In this document: one piece after another, positions 8,237-16,324 of the stretch | How the letters are laid out: each line of letters opens with the position of its first letter | Numbering within the stretch: position 1 is the stretch's first letter | Assembly (NCBI RefSeq): GCF_019090165.1 | Contig: NZ_JAHRIB010000203.1 | Span: 1 to 64,000, forward strand | DNA: 64,000 nucleotides | DNA from: Streptomyces sp. BV286 | GTDB lineage: Bacteria; Actinomycetota; Actinomycetes; Streptomycetales; Streptomycetaceae | Direction of reading: 5' to 3' | The notes under the pieces: generated by a model | The model's database searches: none | Told to the model about the DNA's origin: nothing | What the model saw: only the letters and a program-made list of their open reading frames with translations | Position numbers and translations under genes: made by a program

Positions 8237-8899
8237 ATGCCCACTGAACCCCCCGAGCCGGCCGTTGCACCCCCCGCACCCCCCACAGAAGCCGGTGAGT
8301 CCGCTCCGGCAGCCCCCAGTCGGCGTACTTTCATCGCCACCACCACCGCGGTCGGTGGTGTCGTCGTCGCGGGCGGTCTGATCGCAGGGACCGATCTCGC
8401 CGGTCCGGGCGAGGCGTCCGCAGCCGAGGCGTCGCCCGCGAGCCGCGTCTCCCTGACGGTGAACGGCACCCGGCGGACGGTGACGGTCGACAACCGCACC
8501 TCGCTGCTGGATCTCCTGCGCGAACACTTCGGCCTGACCGGCTCCAAGAAGGGCTGCAACGCGGGTGCCTGCGGCGCGTGCACGGTCCTGGTCGGCGGGC
8601 ATCGGGTCAACTCCTGCCTGACGCTCGCGGTGCGGCTGGAAGGTGCCGAGGTCACCACCATCGAGGGCCTGGCCGACGGGGACCAACTGCACCCGCTCCA
8701 GGAGGCGTTCATCGAGCAGGACGCCTTCCAGTGCGGCTACTGCACACCGGGCCAGATCCTGTCCGGCGTCGGCTGCATCCAGGAGGGCCACACCGGCTCC
8801 CCGGAGGAGATCCGGGAGTGGATGAGCGGCAACATCTGCCGCTGCGGCTGTTACGTGAAGATCGTGCGCGCGGTCGAACAGACCGCGGGCCGGAAGTAA
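8237..8899 (+). CDS. paoA: Aldehyde oxidoreductase small subunit, 2x[2Fe-2S], Tat-exported
   Basis: Iron-sulfur subunit of a xanthine-oxidase-family aldehyde oxidoreductase, passing electrons from the molybdenum centre to the FAD subunit. The 220-residue protein begins with a twin-arginine signal (SRRTFIA, then a hydrophobic Ala/Val/Gly run, about residues 28-65). A plant-type ferredoxin domain follows, with GCNAGACGACTVLV and NSC for cluster II, then the helical domain with CGYCTPGQIL and NICRCGCY for cluster I. Export of the folded complex by Tat matches E. coli PaoA (YagT). ATG at 8237 was chosen because it places the Tat motif at a normal distance. The gene order (small, FAD, large, XdhC-like) also matches paoABCD. 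Confidence 0.92.
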   Translation: MPTEPPEPAVAPPAPPTEAGESAPAAPSRRTFIATTTAVGGVVVAGGLIAGTDLAGPGEASAAEASPASRVSLTVNGTRRTVTVDNRTSLLDLLREHFGLTGSKKGCNAGACGACTVLVGGHRVNSCLTLAVRLEGAEVTTIEGLADGDQLHPLQEAFIEQDAFQCGYCTPGQILSGVGCIQEGHTGSPEEIREWMSGNICRCGCYVKIVRAVEQTAGRK

Positions 8900-8911
8900 G
8901 GAGCGGCCACC

Positions 8912-9892
8912 ATGCACCCCTTTACATACACCAAGGCGTCCGACACACGCGAAGCCCTCGACGCGGGCCGCCACGGCGGCCGTTACATCGCCGGCGGCAC
9001 CACCCTGGTCGACCTGATGCGGGAGACCGTCGAACGCCCCGAGACCCTGGTCGACATCACCGGTCTGCCGATGCGCGCGGTCACGGCCACCAAGCGCGGA
9101 GGTCTGCGCATCGGCGCGCTGGTGAGCATGACCGAGGCCGCCGCCCACCCCCAGGTGCGCGCCCTGTATCCCGTCATCTCGCAGTCGCTGGAACTGAGCG
9201 CCTCGGCCCAGCTGCGGAACATGGCCACCATCGGCGGCAACATCATGCAGCGCACCCGGTGCACCTATTTCCGTGACGTGACGGCCGCCTGCAACAAGCG
9301 TGATCCGGGCTCGGGTTGTGCCGCGCGGGAGGGCCACAACCGCGCCCACGCGATCCTCGGCACCTCCGACCGCTGTGTGGCCACGCACCCCTCGGATGTC
9401 GCGGTGGCGTTCGCCGCGCTGGAGGCGACCGTGCACCTGCTGGGCCCGGACGGGGAGCGTCATGTGCCCTTCGCCGGCTTCCTCCTCAAGCCCGGCAGCA
9501 CTCCCGACCGTGAACACGCCCTGAGAAAGGGCGAGTTGATTACCGCGGTGGAGATCCCGGCTCTCACCCGTCCACTGAGGTCGGGCTATCTGAAGGTCCG
9601 TGACCGGCAGTCGTACGAGTTCGCCCTGACCTCGGCGGCCGTCGCCCTGCACGTGCGCGGCGGGGTGATCCGGGAGGCGAAAGTCGCCGCCGGCGGGGTG
9701 GGCACGGTGCCGTGGAAGCTGCCCGCGGTCGAGGAACACCTCGTCGGCGAGCGCCCCTCCGCGGCCCTGTGGACGGCCGCTGCCCGGACGGCGGCGGACG
9801 GGGCCCGCCCGCTCACCCACAACCGGTTCAAGGTCGAACTGCTCCAGCGGACCGTGGAACGTCAGCTGCGCATCGTAGGAGGTACGAAGTGA
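8912..9892 (+). CDS. paoB: Aldehyde oxidoreductase FAD subunit with extra [4Fe-4S] loop
   Basis: FAD-binding subunit of the same complex. The 326 residues form a PCMH-type FAD domain (about 1-220), with IAGGTTLVDLM and ATIGGNIMQRTRC contacting FAD, and a CO-dehydrogenase-flavoprotein C-terminal domain (about 225-326). The loop RTRCTYFRD...ACNKRDPGSGC...SDRC carries four cysteines spaced as in PaoB (YagS), where they hold a [4Fe-4S] cluster absent from most xanthine dehydrogenases. It starts 12 bases after paoA behind GGAG and overlaps paoC by four bases. No signal peptide; it probably travels with the Tat-bearing subunit. Confidence 0.92.
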   Translation: MHPFTYTKASDTREALDAGRHGGRYIAGGTTLVDLMRETVERPETLVDITGLPMRAVTATKRGGLRIGALVSMTEAAAHPQVRALYPVISQSLELSASAQLRNMATIGGNIMQRTRCTYFRDVTAACNKRDPGSGCAAREGHNRAHAILGTSDRCVATHPSDVAVAFAALEATVHLLGPDGERHVPFAGFLLKPGSTPDREHALRKGELITAVEIPALTRPLRSGYLKVRDRQSYEFALTSAAVALHVRGGVIREAKVAAGGVGTVPWKLPAVEEHLVGERPSAALWTAAARTAADGARPLTHNRFKVELLQRTVERQLRIVGGTK

Positions 9893-12084
9893 GTCCTCAG
9901 CCGCAGGCCGCCGTGGGTGCGCCGCTGTCCCGGGTGGACGGCCGGCTGAAGGTCACCGGCAAGGCGCTGTACGCCGCCGAGTTCGACGTCGGCGGAGCGG
10001 TGCACGCCGTCATCGTCGACGCGAGCATCGGACGTGGCCGCATCACCTCCATCGACACCCGTGACGCCGAAAAGCACCCTGGGGTGCTGCGGGTGATCCA
10101 CCACGGCAACGCGCCGAAGCTGCCGTACCGCGACAACGCCGGCTCGAACAACATGCCCGGGCGCAGGCTGCGGGTGTTCCAGGACGACAAGGTGCTCTTC
10201 CACGGTCAGCCGGTGGCCGTCGTGCTCGCCACCACCCTGGAGGCCGCCCAGCACGGCGCGAGCCTGGTCGAGGTCGGTTACGACGCCGAGCGTCCGTCGA
10301 CCGACCTGCACACGGCCGAGCCGGACGAGCCGACGGACTACGCGCGCGGCGACGCGGAATCCGGCCTGCGCGACGCGGCGGTACGGCTTGACCTGACGTA
10401 CCAGCTGGCCCGCAACCATCACAACCCGATGGAGCCGCACGCCACCGTCGCCCGCTGGGACGGGGACAAGCTGACCGTCTGGGACAAGACACAGTGGGTG
10501 ATGGGCACCCACGACGAGATCGCCGCGGTGTTCGACCTGCCCGCGGACGCGGTGCGCGTCATCAACCCGTTCGTCGGCGGCGGCTTCGGCAGCGGGCTGC
10601 GCTGCTGGCCGCACACCATCGTCGCCGCCCTGGCCGCGCGGGAGACGAAGCGCCCGGTCAAGCTGGTGCTCAGCCGTCGGCAGATGTACTTCGGCACCGG
10701 TTTCCGGCCCTCCTACGAGTACCGGCTGCGCCTCGGCAGCGACCGGCGCGGCCGGCTGGCCGCCGCGGTCCACCGGATCGACGCCGAGACCTCGTCGTAC
10801 GAGACGTTCACCGAGGCGGTCATGCTCGCGGGGCAGATGCTCTACAGCATGCCCGGCGTCAGCCAGGCGTACCGGACGGTGCCGCTGGACGTGAACACCC
10901 CGATCTGGATGCGCGGGCCGGGGTTCGCGTCGGCGTCGTTCGTGATCGAGTCGGCCATGGACGAGCTCGCGCACAAGGTCGGCATCGACCCCATCGAGCT
11001 GCGCCGACGCAACGAGCCGTCCGAGGACGAGGGGAAGAACCTGCCGTTCTCCACCCGCCGGCTGCGTGAGTGCTACACGGTCGGTGCCCGGGAGTTCGGC
11101 TGGGACCGCCGTAACCCCGAGCCCCGTTCGACGCGTGACGGGGACTGGCTGATCGGCATGGGGATGGCTGCCGGGGTCTACGATCCCGGGCGTTTCCCGG
11201 CGCAGGCCAGGGCTCGTCTGGATGCCGACGGAACCGCGGTGGTCGAGTCTGCCACCAGTGACATGGGCCCGGGCACCTACACCTCGCAGACCCAGGTGGC
11301 CGCGGACGCGCTCGGACTGACCGTGCGCGCCGTCACGTTCCGGCTCGGCGACTCGCTGTATCCGCAGACCGGGCCGCACGGCGGCTCGGCGACCATGGCC
11401 AGCGTCGGCTCCGCCGTCGTCGACGCATGCGACCAGGTGCGCAGGCAGGCGATCAAACTGGCCGTCGAGGACCGCGAGTCGCCGCTGTACGGGGTGGACG
11501 CCGGCGACGTGGTCGTACGTGGCGGCCGACTGCACGTGCAGGGCCGCCCGGCGCGCGGGGAGACCTACCGGAGACTGCTGGCCCGTAACGACCGCTCCCA
11601 CCTGGAGGCCCGCGGTGACTACACCGGGCCGCCGACTCCCGAGCGGGAGTCCTACGCCGCCTACAACGCGACCTTCGCCGAGGTCGCGGTGGACGCGACG
11701 CTCGGTCTGGTGCGGGTGCGGCGGATGCTCGGTGTGTACGACGCGGGCCGCGTCATCAGTCCCAAGCTCGCCGACAGTCAGGCCATCGGCGGCATCGTGG
11801 GCGGCATCGGCACGGCCCTGCTGGAGCACACGGTCACCGACCACCGCGACGGCCGGATCGTCAACGCCAACCTCGCCGACTACCTCGTGCCCGTGAACGC
11901 CGATGTCCCCGAGGTCCGGGCGATCTACCTGGACGGCGAGGACAACGCGGGCAACGCACTGGGGGTGAAAGGGCTCGGCGAGGTCGTCCAGGTGGGGGTG
12001 GCGGCCGCGATCGGCAACGCGGTCTTCAACGCCACCGGCCGCCGCGTCCGTCAACTGCCCATCACTGCCGAGGCGTTGCTCTGA
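9889..12084 (+). CDS. paoC: Aldehyde oxidoreductase molybdenum-cofactor subunit
   Basis: Catalytic large subunit that binds the molybdenum cofactor and oxidises aldehydes to carboxylic acids. The 731-residue protein has the N-terminal Ald_Xan_dh_C domain (SRVDGRLKVTGKALYAAE) and the MoCo-binding domain. Landmarks are FVGGGFGSG, MRGPGFASASFVIES, GPHGGSATMASVGSAV and the conserved active-site Glu in GVKGLGEVVQVG near the end. GTG at 9889 overlaps the paoB stop as GTGA, with GTAGGAGG upstream, so the subunits are translationally coupled. Residues around the first domain favour the aldehyde oxidase branch over true xanthine dehydrogenase; the natural substrate is unknown. Confidence 0.93.
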   Translation: MSPQPQAAVGAPLSRVDGRLKVTGKALYAAEFDVGGAVHAVIVDASIGRGRITSIDTRDAEKHPGVLRVIHHGNAPKLPYRDNAGSNNMPGRRLRVFQDDKVLFHGQPVAVVLATTLEAAQHGASLVEVGYDAERPSTDLHTAEPDEPTDYARGDAESGLRDAAVRLDLTYQLARNHHNPMEPHATVARWDGDKLTVWDKTQWVMGTHDEIAAVFDLPADAVRVINPFVGGGFGSGLRCWPHTIVAALAARETKRPVKLVLSRRQMYFGTGFRPSYEYRLRLGSDRRGRLAAAVHRIDAETSSYETFTEAVMLAGQMLYSMPGVSQAYRTVPLDVNTPIWMRGPGFASASFVIESAMDELAHKVGIDPIELRRRNEPSEDEGKNLPFSTRRLRECYTVGAREFGWDRRNPEPRSTRDGDWLIGMGMAAGVYDPGRFPAQARARLDADGTAVVESATSDMGPGTYTSQTQVAADALGLTVRAVTFRLGDSLYPQTGPHGGSATMASVGSAVVDACDQVRRQAIKLAVEDRESPLYGVDAGDVVVRGGRLHVQGRPARGETYRRLLARNDRSHLEARGDYTGPPTPERESYAAYNATFAEVAVDATLGLVRVRRMLGVYDAGRVISPKLADSQAIGGIVGGIGTALLEHTVTDHRDGRIVNANLADYLVPVNADVPEVRAIYLDGEDNAGNALGVKGLGEVVQVGVAAAIGNAVFNATGRRVRQLPITAEALL

Positions 12085-12087
12085 GCA

Positions 12088-12133
12088 GAGTGGCCCGGGC
12101 CGCTGCGGAGCGACCCAGCGGCCCGGGCCACTC
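12088..12133 (+). terminator. Perfect 18-base-pair hairpin terminator after paoC
   Basis: GAGTGGCCCGGGCCGCTG and its exact complement flank a ten-base loop, starting four bases after the paoC stop. It should end or strongly reduce transcription before the XdhC-like gene, making enzyme subunits more abundant than the maturation factor. Confidence 0.85.
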
Positions 12134-12258
12134 CGTCATCGTCCGGCAGTCGGTCCCCCCGTCCGGCTGCCGGACCTTCCGGGGCCGCCGCCGTGTGCTG
12201 ACGCTCCCCCGCGACGCGGCGGCGGCCCGCCCACGCCCCCTGCACGAAGGACCCGTTC

Positions 12259-13422
12259 ATGCTGAACATCGCGGAGACACTGCACCGCTGGTGCCGCGAA
12301 GCCCGCCCCTTCGCCCTGGCCACCGTCGTCGACGTCACCGGCAGCGCACCGCTGCCCGCGGGAACGTCGGTGGCGGTGGACGCGGACGGCAACGCGGTCG
12401 GCAGTATCTCCGGCGGCTGCGTCGAGGGCGCGGTCTACGACCTGTGCCGACAGGTGCTGCGCGACCGGGGCGCCCCCCAGCGGGCCTGGTTCGGCTACTC
12501 CGACGACGACGCCTTCGCCGTCGGCCTGACCTGCGGCGGAGAACTCGACGTCCTCGTCCAGCACATGGATCCCGCAGCCCAGCCACACCTCGCCGCGGCC
12601 CTCGGCGAGGTCGTCCAGGGACGGCCCGCCGCGGTGGCACAGATCGTGGACGGCCCCCGCGACCTCCTCGGCTCGACCCTGAGCGTCCTCGCCGGCGGCG
12701 GCGTCACCTACGGCACGCTGGACGACGGAGCGGCGGACCAGCTGGTGGCGGACGAAGCCACGGCCCTGTTGCGATCCGGGCGGACCGCCCGCGTCACGGT
12801 CGGCGGGGACGGGGACGGCTGCCCCGAACCTCTGACCGTCCTCGTCCACGTCCACGCGTCCCGCCCGCGTCTGCTGGTCTTCGGCGCCGTCGACTTCGCC
12901 GCCGCGCTCAGCCGGGCGGGGGCCTTCCTCGGCTACCACGTCACCGTCTGCGACGCCCGCCCCGTCTTCGCCACCGCCGCACGTTTCCCGTACGCGGACG
13001 AGGTCGTCGTCGACTGGCCCCACCGCTACCTGGAACGCACCGACGTGGACGCCCGCACCGCTGTCTGCGTCCTCACCCACGACGCCAGGTTCGACATCCC
13101 CCTGCTGCGCCGGGCGCTCGATCTGCCCGTCGGCTACGTCGGTGCGATGGGGTCCCGGCGCACCCACGCCGAACGCCTTCGCCTCCTGCGGGAGGCCGGC
13201 GTCCGCGCGGAGCAGCTCGCCAGGCTGCGCTCACCGATCGGCCTCGACATCGGGGCCCGCACACCCGAGGAGACCGCGGTGTCCATCACCGCGGAGATCA
13301 TCGCCCACACCAGCCGGGGCACGGGCCTGCCCCTGTCACAGGCCACCGGTCCGATCCACCGGCCGCTTCCCACTCGGGGGGCCGAATCGCCGCACGGCGC
13401 ATCAGCGGTTCCCTGTCCGTGA
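12259..13422 (+). CDS. XdhC/CoxI-family molybdenum cofactor insertion protein
   Basis: Maturation factor that binds sulfurated molybdenum cofactor and hands it to the large subunit; the fourth gene of the cluster, equivalent in place to paoD (yagQ). The 387-residue protein has an XdhC_CoxI domain (about 1-75; ATVVDVTGSAPLPAGT, SISGGCVEGAV) and an XdhC_C Rossmann domain (about 200-350; LLVFGAVDFAAAL, VGAMGSRRTHAERL, DIGARTPEETAVSI). The glycine-rich Rossmann loop is unusual, with GAVDFA where GAGHVA is common. It is cytoplasmic with no signal peptide and sits behind a strong terminator, so it may have its own promoter in the 125 bases upstream. Confidence 0.9.
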   Translation: MLNIAETLHRWCREARPFALATVVDVTGSAPLPAGTSVAVDADGNAVGSISGGCVEGAVYDLCRQVLRDRGAPQRAWFGYSDDDAFAVGLTCGGELDVLVQHMDPAAQPHLAAALGEVVQGRPAAVAQIVDGPRDLLGSTLSVLAGGGVTYGTLDDGAADQLVADEATALLRSGRTARVTVGGDGDGCPEPLTVLVHVHASRPRLLVFGAVDFAAALSRAGAFLGYHVTVCDARPVFATAARFPYADEVVVDWPHRYLERTDVDARTAVCVLTHDARFDIPLLRRALDLPVGYVGAMGSRRTHAERLRLLREAGVRAEQLARLRSPIGLDIGARTPEETAVSITAEIIAHTSRGTGLPLSQATGPIHRPLPTRGAESPHGASAVPCP

Positions 13423-13469
13423 AGCGGCGGCTGCCGGGGATTCGGCCGCTCGCCGTTCTGCCACGAAGC

Positions 13470-13488
13470 GGGAAGAGGTTCCTCCCCG
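13470..13488. promoter_or_regulatory. GAGGTTCCTC motif upstream of MFS exporter
   Basis: GGGAAGAGGTTCCTCCCCG contains a GAGG-TT-CCTC inverted repeat. The same motif recurs at 16179-16195 and 16211-16227 in front of the alcohol dehydrogenase and regulator genes, which suggests one regulator for the region. Confidence 0.55.
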
Positions 13489-13585
13489 TCGCAGAACGCC
13501 GGTGCGGTGCGATGTTCTCGGCATCCCCACACCGCGGCGGTCGCACGTCGCCCCGAAAGTCGCCCCGAAATGAGAGTGCCACCGC

Positions 13586-14830
13586 ATGTCGTCCCCGCCC
13601 GGCAGCCGCAGGCTGCCCTTCGTCGTCCTGGTGCTGTCCGCCGGAACGTTCCTCATGGGCACCACCGAATTCGTCATCGCGGGCCTGCTCCCCGAGATCG
13701 CCGGCGATCTGGAGGTCAGCGTGTCCCGCGCGGGTCTGCTGATCACCGTGTTCGCCGCCGGCATGGTCGTCGGGGCACCGGCGATGGCCATCGCGACGCT
13801 GCGCCTGCCCCGGCGCTCCACACTGATCCTCGCGCTCGTCGTCTTCTCCCTCGGCCACCTGGCCGCCGCGCTCAGCTCGTCCTTCGCTCTGGTGGTCGCG
13901 GCCCGCGTGGTGACCGCGCTGGCCACGGGCACCTTCTGGTGTGTCGGCGCGGTCGTGGCGACGACCGCGGCGGGACCGGCAGCGACGTCACGGGCCCTGG
14001 GCATGCTCATGGGAGGCCTGACCCTGGCCACCGTGGCCGGGGTACCGCTGGGCTCGTGGCTCGGACAGTTGTCGGGCTGGCGTGGGCCGTTCTGGGTCCT
14101 GGCCGCGCTGTCAGCCGTCGCGGCGGCAGTCGTGGGCCGGTTCATACCTGCCGACGAGCGGCGTGAAGCGCCTTCTGTTCGGGCCGAGCTCGCCGCGCTG
14201 CGGGACGGGAGGGTATGGCTGACGCTGAGTGCCATGACGCTGCTGATGGGCGGTGTCCTGGCGACGTACAGCTACATCTCGCCCCTGCTCACCGAGCGGG
14301 CCGGCGTCCCCGCCGGGGCCGTACCCATGGTCCTGACCGGCTACGGTCTGGGCGCCCTGCTCGGCACCACGGTCGGCGGGCGCCTGGGCGACCGTCGGCC
14401 CCTTGCCACCCTCTTCACGGCCACCGCGACGACCACGCTGGCCCTGCTGCTGTTGACCGTCTTGTCCACGAGTCCCGTGACGACCATGGCCCTGGTGACG
14501 TTCCTGGGGGTGACCGGCTTCGCCGCGACCCCGGCGCTCGGCGCGCTGGCCCTGCGCTTCGCCGGCTCCGCGCCCACCCTCGCTTCGGGCCTGAGCGGAG
14601 CGGCGCCCAACGTGGGGATCGCCGTCGGCTCCTGGACGGCAGGCATCGCCCTGACCTCACCGCTGCGGCAGGCCGGACCCCCGCTGGTCGGCACGGTGGC
14701 GGCCGCGCTGGCCCTCGTACCACTGACCGCCCTCGCGCTGATGCACGGCACCCGTGCCGAGACACCCCGGCCCCGGCCGGGAACGGCCACGGACCAGGCG
14801 GCCGGGGCGCGCACGCAGGACGTCGGCTGA
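13586..14830 (+). CDS. MFS drug-efflux transporter, DHA1 (AraJ/Cmx-like)
   Basis: Predicted 12-helix proton-driven exporter in the cytoplasmic membrane. The 414-residue protein opens with the MGTTEFVIAGLLPEIA signature of the AraJ/YdhP/chloramphenicol-exporter branch. An RxxxG-type loop and helix-5 motif C-like GVPLGSWLGQ are present. The C-terminal 25 residues are polar and disordered. A candidate operator about 100 bases upstream is shared with the MmyB-like regulator and dehydrogenase region, so expression may respond to that regulator. The substrate cannot be predicted. Confidence 0.88.
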   Translation: MSSPPGSRRLPFVVLVLSAGTFLMGTTEFVIAGLLPEIAGDLEVSVSRAGLLITVFAAGMVVGAPAMAIATLRLPRRSTLILALVVFSLGHLAAALSSSFALVVAARVVTALATGTFWCVGAVVATTAAGPAATSRALGMLMGGLTLATVAGVPLGSWLGQLSGWRGPFWVLAALSAVAAAVVGRFIPADERREAPSVRAELAALRDGRVWLTLSAMTLLMGGVLATYSYISPLLTERAGVPAGAVPMVLTGYGLGALLGTTVGGRLGDRRPLATLFTATATTTLALLLLTVLSTSPVTTMALVTFLGVTGFAATPALGALALRFAGSAPTLASGLSGAAPNVGIAVGSWTAGIALTSPLRQAGPPLVGTVAAALALVPLTALALMHGTRAETPRPRPGTATDQAAGARTQDVG

Positions 14831-14976
14831 CGCGGTGCCCGTCCCCGGCTCGATGAGCGTGTCCCGCTCGTGGGCCGTCGGCATGTGAGGTCACGGCACG
14901 GCACGGGGCGCTGCCGGGTCGGCACGCCATCGCTCCCGGGAATGACCGGAAGTCCGTCGGTCGGCGTGGGCCGCGG

Positions 14977-15846
14977 TCAGCGGAGGGACGAGGAGGGCGA
15001 CAGGTTCTGCTCGGCGGCCCAGGAGGCGAGGATGCGCAGCCGCTCGTGGGTGGGGGAACCGGGGGCGGCGGTCCAGACGGTGAGGTGCTGGTCGGGGTCG
15101 GTGTTGGCGGTGAGGGTGTCCCAGTCCAGGACGAGTTCGCCGACGACCGGATGGTTGAGGGTCTTCGTGCCCACGGTGCGGGCGGCGACCTTGTGGTCGC
15201 CCCACCACTGTGCGAACTGCTGGTCACGCGTGGACAGTTCACCGACCAGCTCGACCAGCCGGGGGTCCTCGGGATACCTGGCCGCCTCCATCCGCAGTTG
15301 CGCCACGGCGATCCGCGCCGAGCTCTCCCAGTCGGCGTACAGGCCGCGCATCGCCGGATCGGTGAAGATGAGCCGGGGGTAGTTGCGGTGCTTCTCCCAT
15401 ACCTGGGAGAAGTCGGTGACCAGCGCGGCCGCCAGCGCGTTCCACGCCAGGACGTCCCCGCGCCGCCCCTGCACGATGGCCGGGGTGGCGGTGAGGTCGT
15501 CCAGCACGCGTTGCAGCTGCGGCTGGACCTTCTGCCTGCCATGACGCCGGGTGCGGGTGGTGGTCTTCCCGGCGAGCTGGAACAGATAGCCCCGCTCGTC
15601 GTCGTCCAGATGCAGAACCCGGGCGAGGGTGTCCAGGACGGGAGCCGACGCCTGCATACGGCCCTGCTCCAGCCTCGTGTAGTAGTCCGTGCTGATCGAG
15701 GCCAGCTGGGCGACCTCCTCCCGGCGCAGCCCCTCGACCCGGCGCGGCCCGCCCGTCTCCGGCAGCCCCACCGTGCGCGGACTCAGCTCCGCCCGGCGCT
15801 TCTTGAGGAATTCACCAAGCTCATTGAGAGGAACGTTGCTGGTCAT
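14977..15846 (-). CDS. MmyB-like helix-turn-helix transcriptional regulator (MLTR)
   Basis: DNA-binding regulator of 289 residues. An XRE-type HTH lies at about 8-75 (ELGEFLKKRRAELSPR, REEVAQLASISTDYYTRLEQGR), followed by the MmyB ligand-binding PAS-like domain (about 105-280; VLAWNALAAALVTDF, FTDPAMRGLYADW). Such regulators are often next to SDR or dehydrogenase genes and may sense a fatty-acid-like ligand; both hold here. ATG at 15846 overlaps the stop of the truncated copy upstream as ATGA, so translation may be coupled. Convergent with the MFS gene. Confidence 0.9.
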   Translation of the reverse strand: MTSNVPLNELGEFLKKRRAELSPRTVGLPETGGPRRVEGLRREEVAQLASISTDYYTRLEQGRMQASAPVLDTLARVLHLDDDERGYLFQLAGKTTTRTRRHGRQKVQPQLQRVLDDLTATPAIVQGRRGDVLAWNALAAALVTDFSQVWEKHRNYPRLIFTDPAMRGLYADWESSARIAVAQLRMEAARYPEDPRLVELVGELSTRDQQFAQWWGDHKVAARTVGTKTLNHPVVGELVLDWDTLTANTDPDQHLTVWTAAPGSPTHERLRILASWAAEQNLSPSSSLR

Positions 15847-16142
15847 GCTTCCCATCCTGACGAGGCCGGCGGGCAATAGTCGGTGACCCGCTCGTCGTCG
15901 TCCAGATGAAGGACCCGGGCGAGGGTGTCCAGGACGGGAGCCGATGCCTGCATACGGCCCTGTTCGAGCCTCGTGCAGTAGTCCGTGCCGATCGAGGCCG
16001 GCTGGGCGACCTCCTCCCGGCACGGCCCTTCCACCCGGCGCGGCCCACCCGTCCCCGGCAGCCCCACCGTGCGCGCACTCAGCTCCGCGCGGCGCTTCCT
16101 GAGCAATTCGCCCAGTTCATCGAGGGTGGCGTTGCTGGTCAT
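15843..16142 (-). pseudogene. Truncated tandem copy of the MmyB-like regulator (HTH domain only)
   Basis: A 99-residue frame repeats the first 83 or so residues of the next gene almost exactly, from MTSN through LHLDDDER, then runs into 16 unrelated residues made by intergenic DNA. The MmyB ligand domain is missing. Substitutions against the intact copy hit conserved sites (REEVAQL to REEVAQP, TDYYTRL to TDYCTRL, LRREE to PCREE), as expected for relaxed selection. It is either a decaying 5' duplication of about 260 bases or a small HTH-only protein that could compete for DNA. The stop overlaps the intact gene's ATG. Confidence 0.75.
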
Positions 16143-16178
16143 GCTTCCCAGCATTGCATCGATCGCACCTGCGGAAGG

Positions 16179-16195
16179 GGGGAGAGTTTCCTCCC
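16179..16195. promoter_or_regulatory. GAGAGTTTCCTCC motif, candidate operator
   Basis: GGGGAGAGTTTCCTCCC lies 37 bases upstream of the truncated regulator's ATG and 16 bases from a second copy. It resembles the GAGGTTCCTC site in front of the MFS gene. Confidence 0.5.
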
Positions 16196-16210
16196 TGGAT
16201 GTTCCTCTCC

Positions 16211-16227
16211 CGGGAGAGGTTCCTCCG
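16211..16227. promoter_or_regulatory. GAGAGGTTCCTCC motif, candidate operator
   Basis: CGGGAGAGGTTCCTCCG carries the same GAGG-TT-CCTC dyad as the site at 13470-13488. It lies between the divergent regulator and dehydrogenase genes, about 100 bases before the dehydrogenase ATG. Confidence 0.55.
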
Positions 16228-16324
16228 CTTTTCCCGCCCGCTCCCGCGTGTGAGGCTCGATCGTGAGCAGCCTTTCCCGACTCCGGCTGCGGCTCTCCGT
16301 CCCCGTACCGAAGGAAGCACCATC

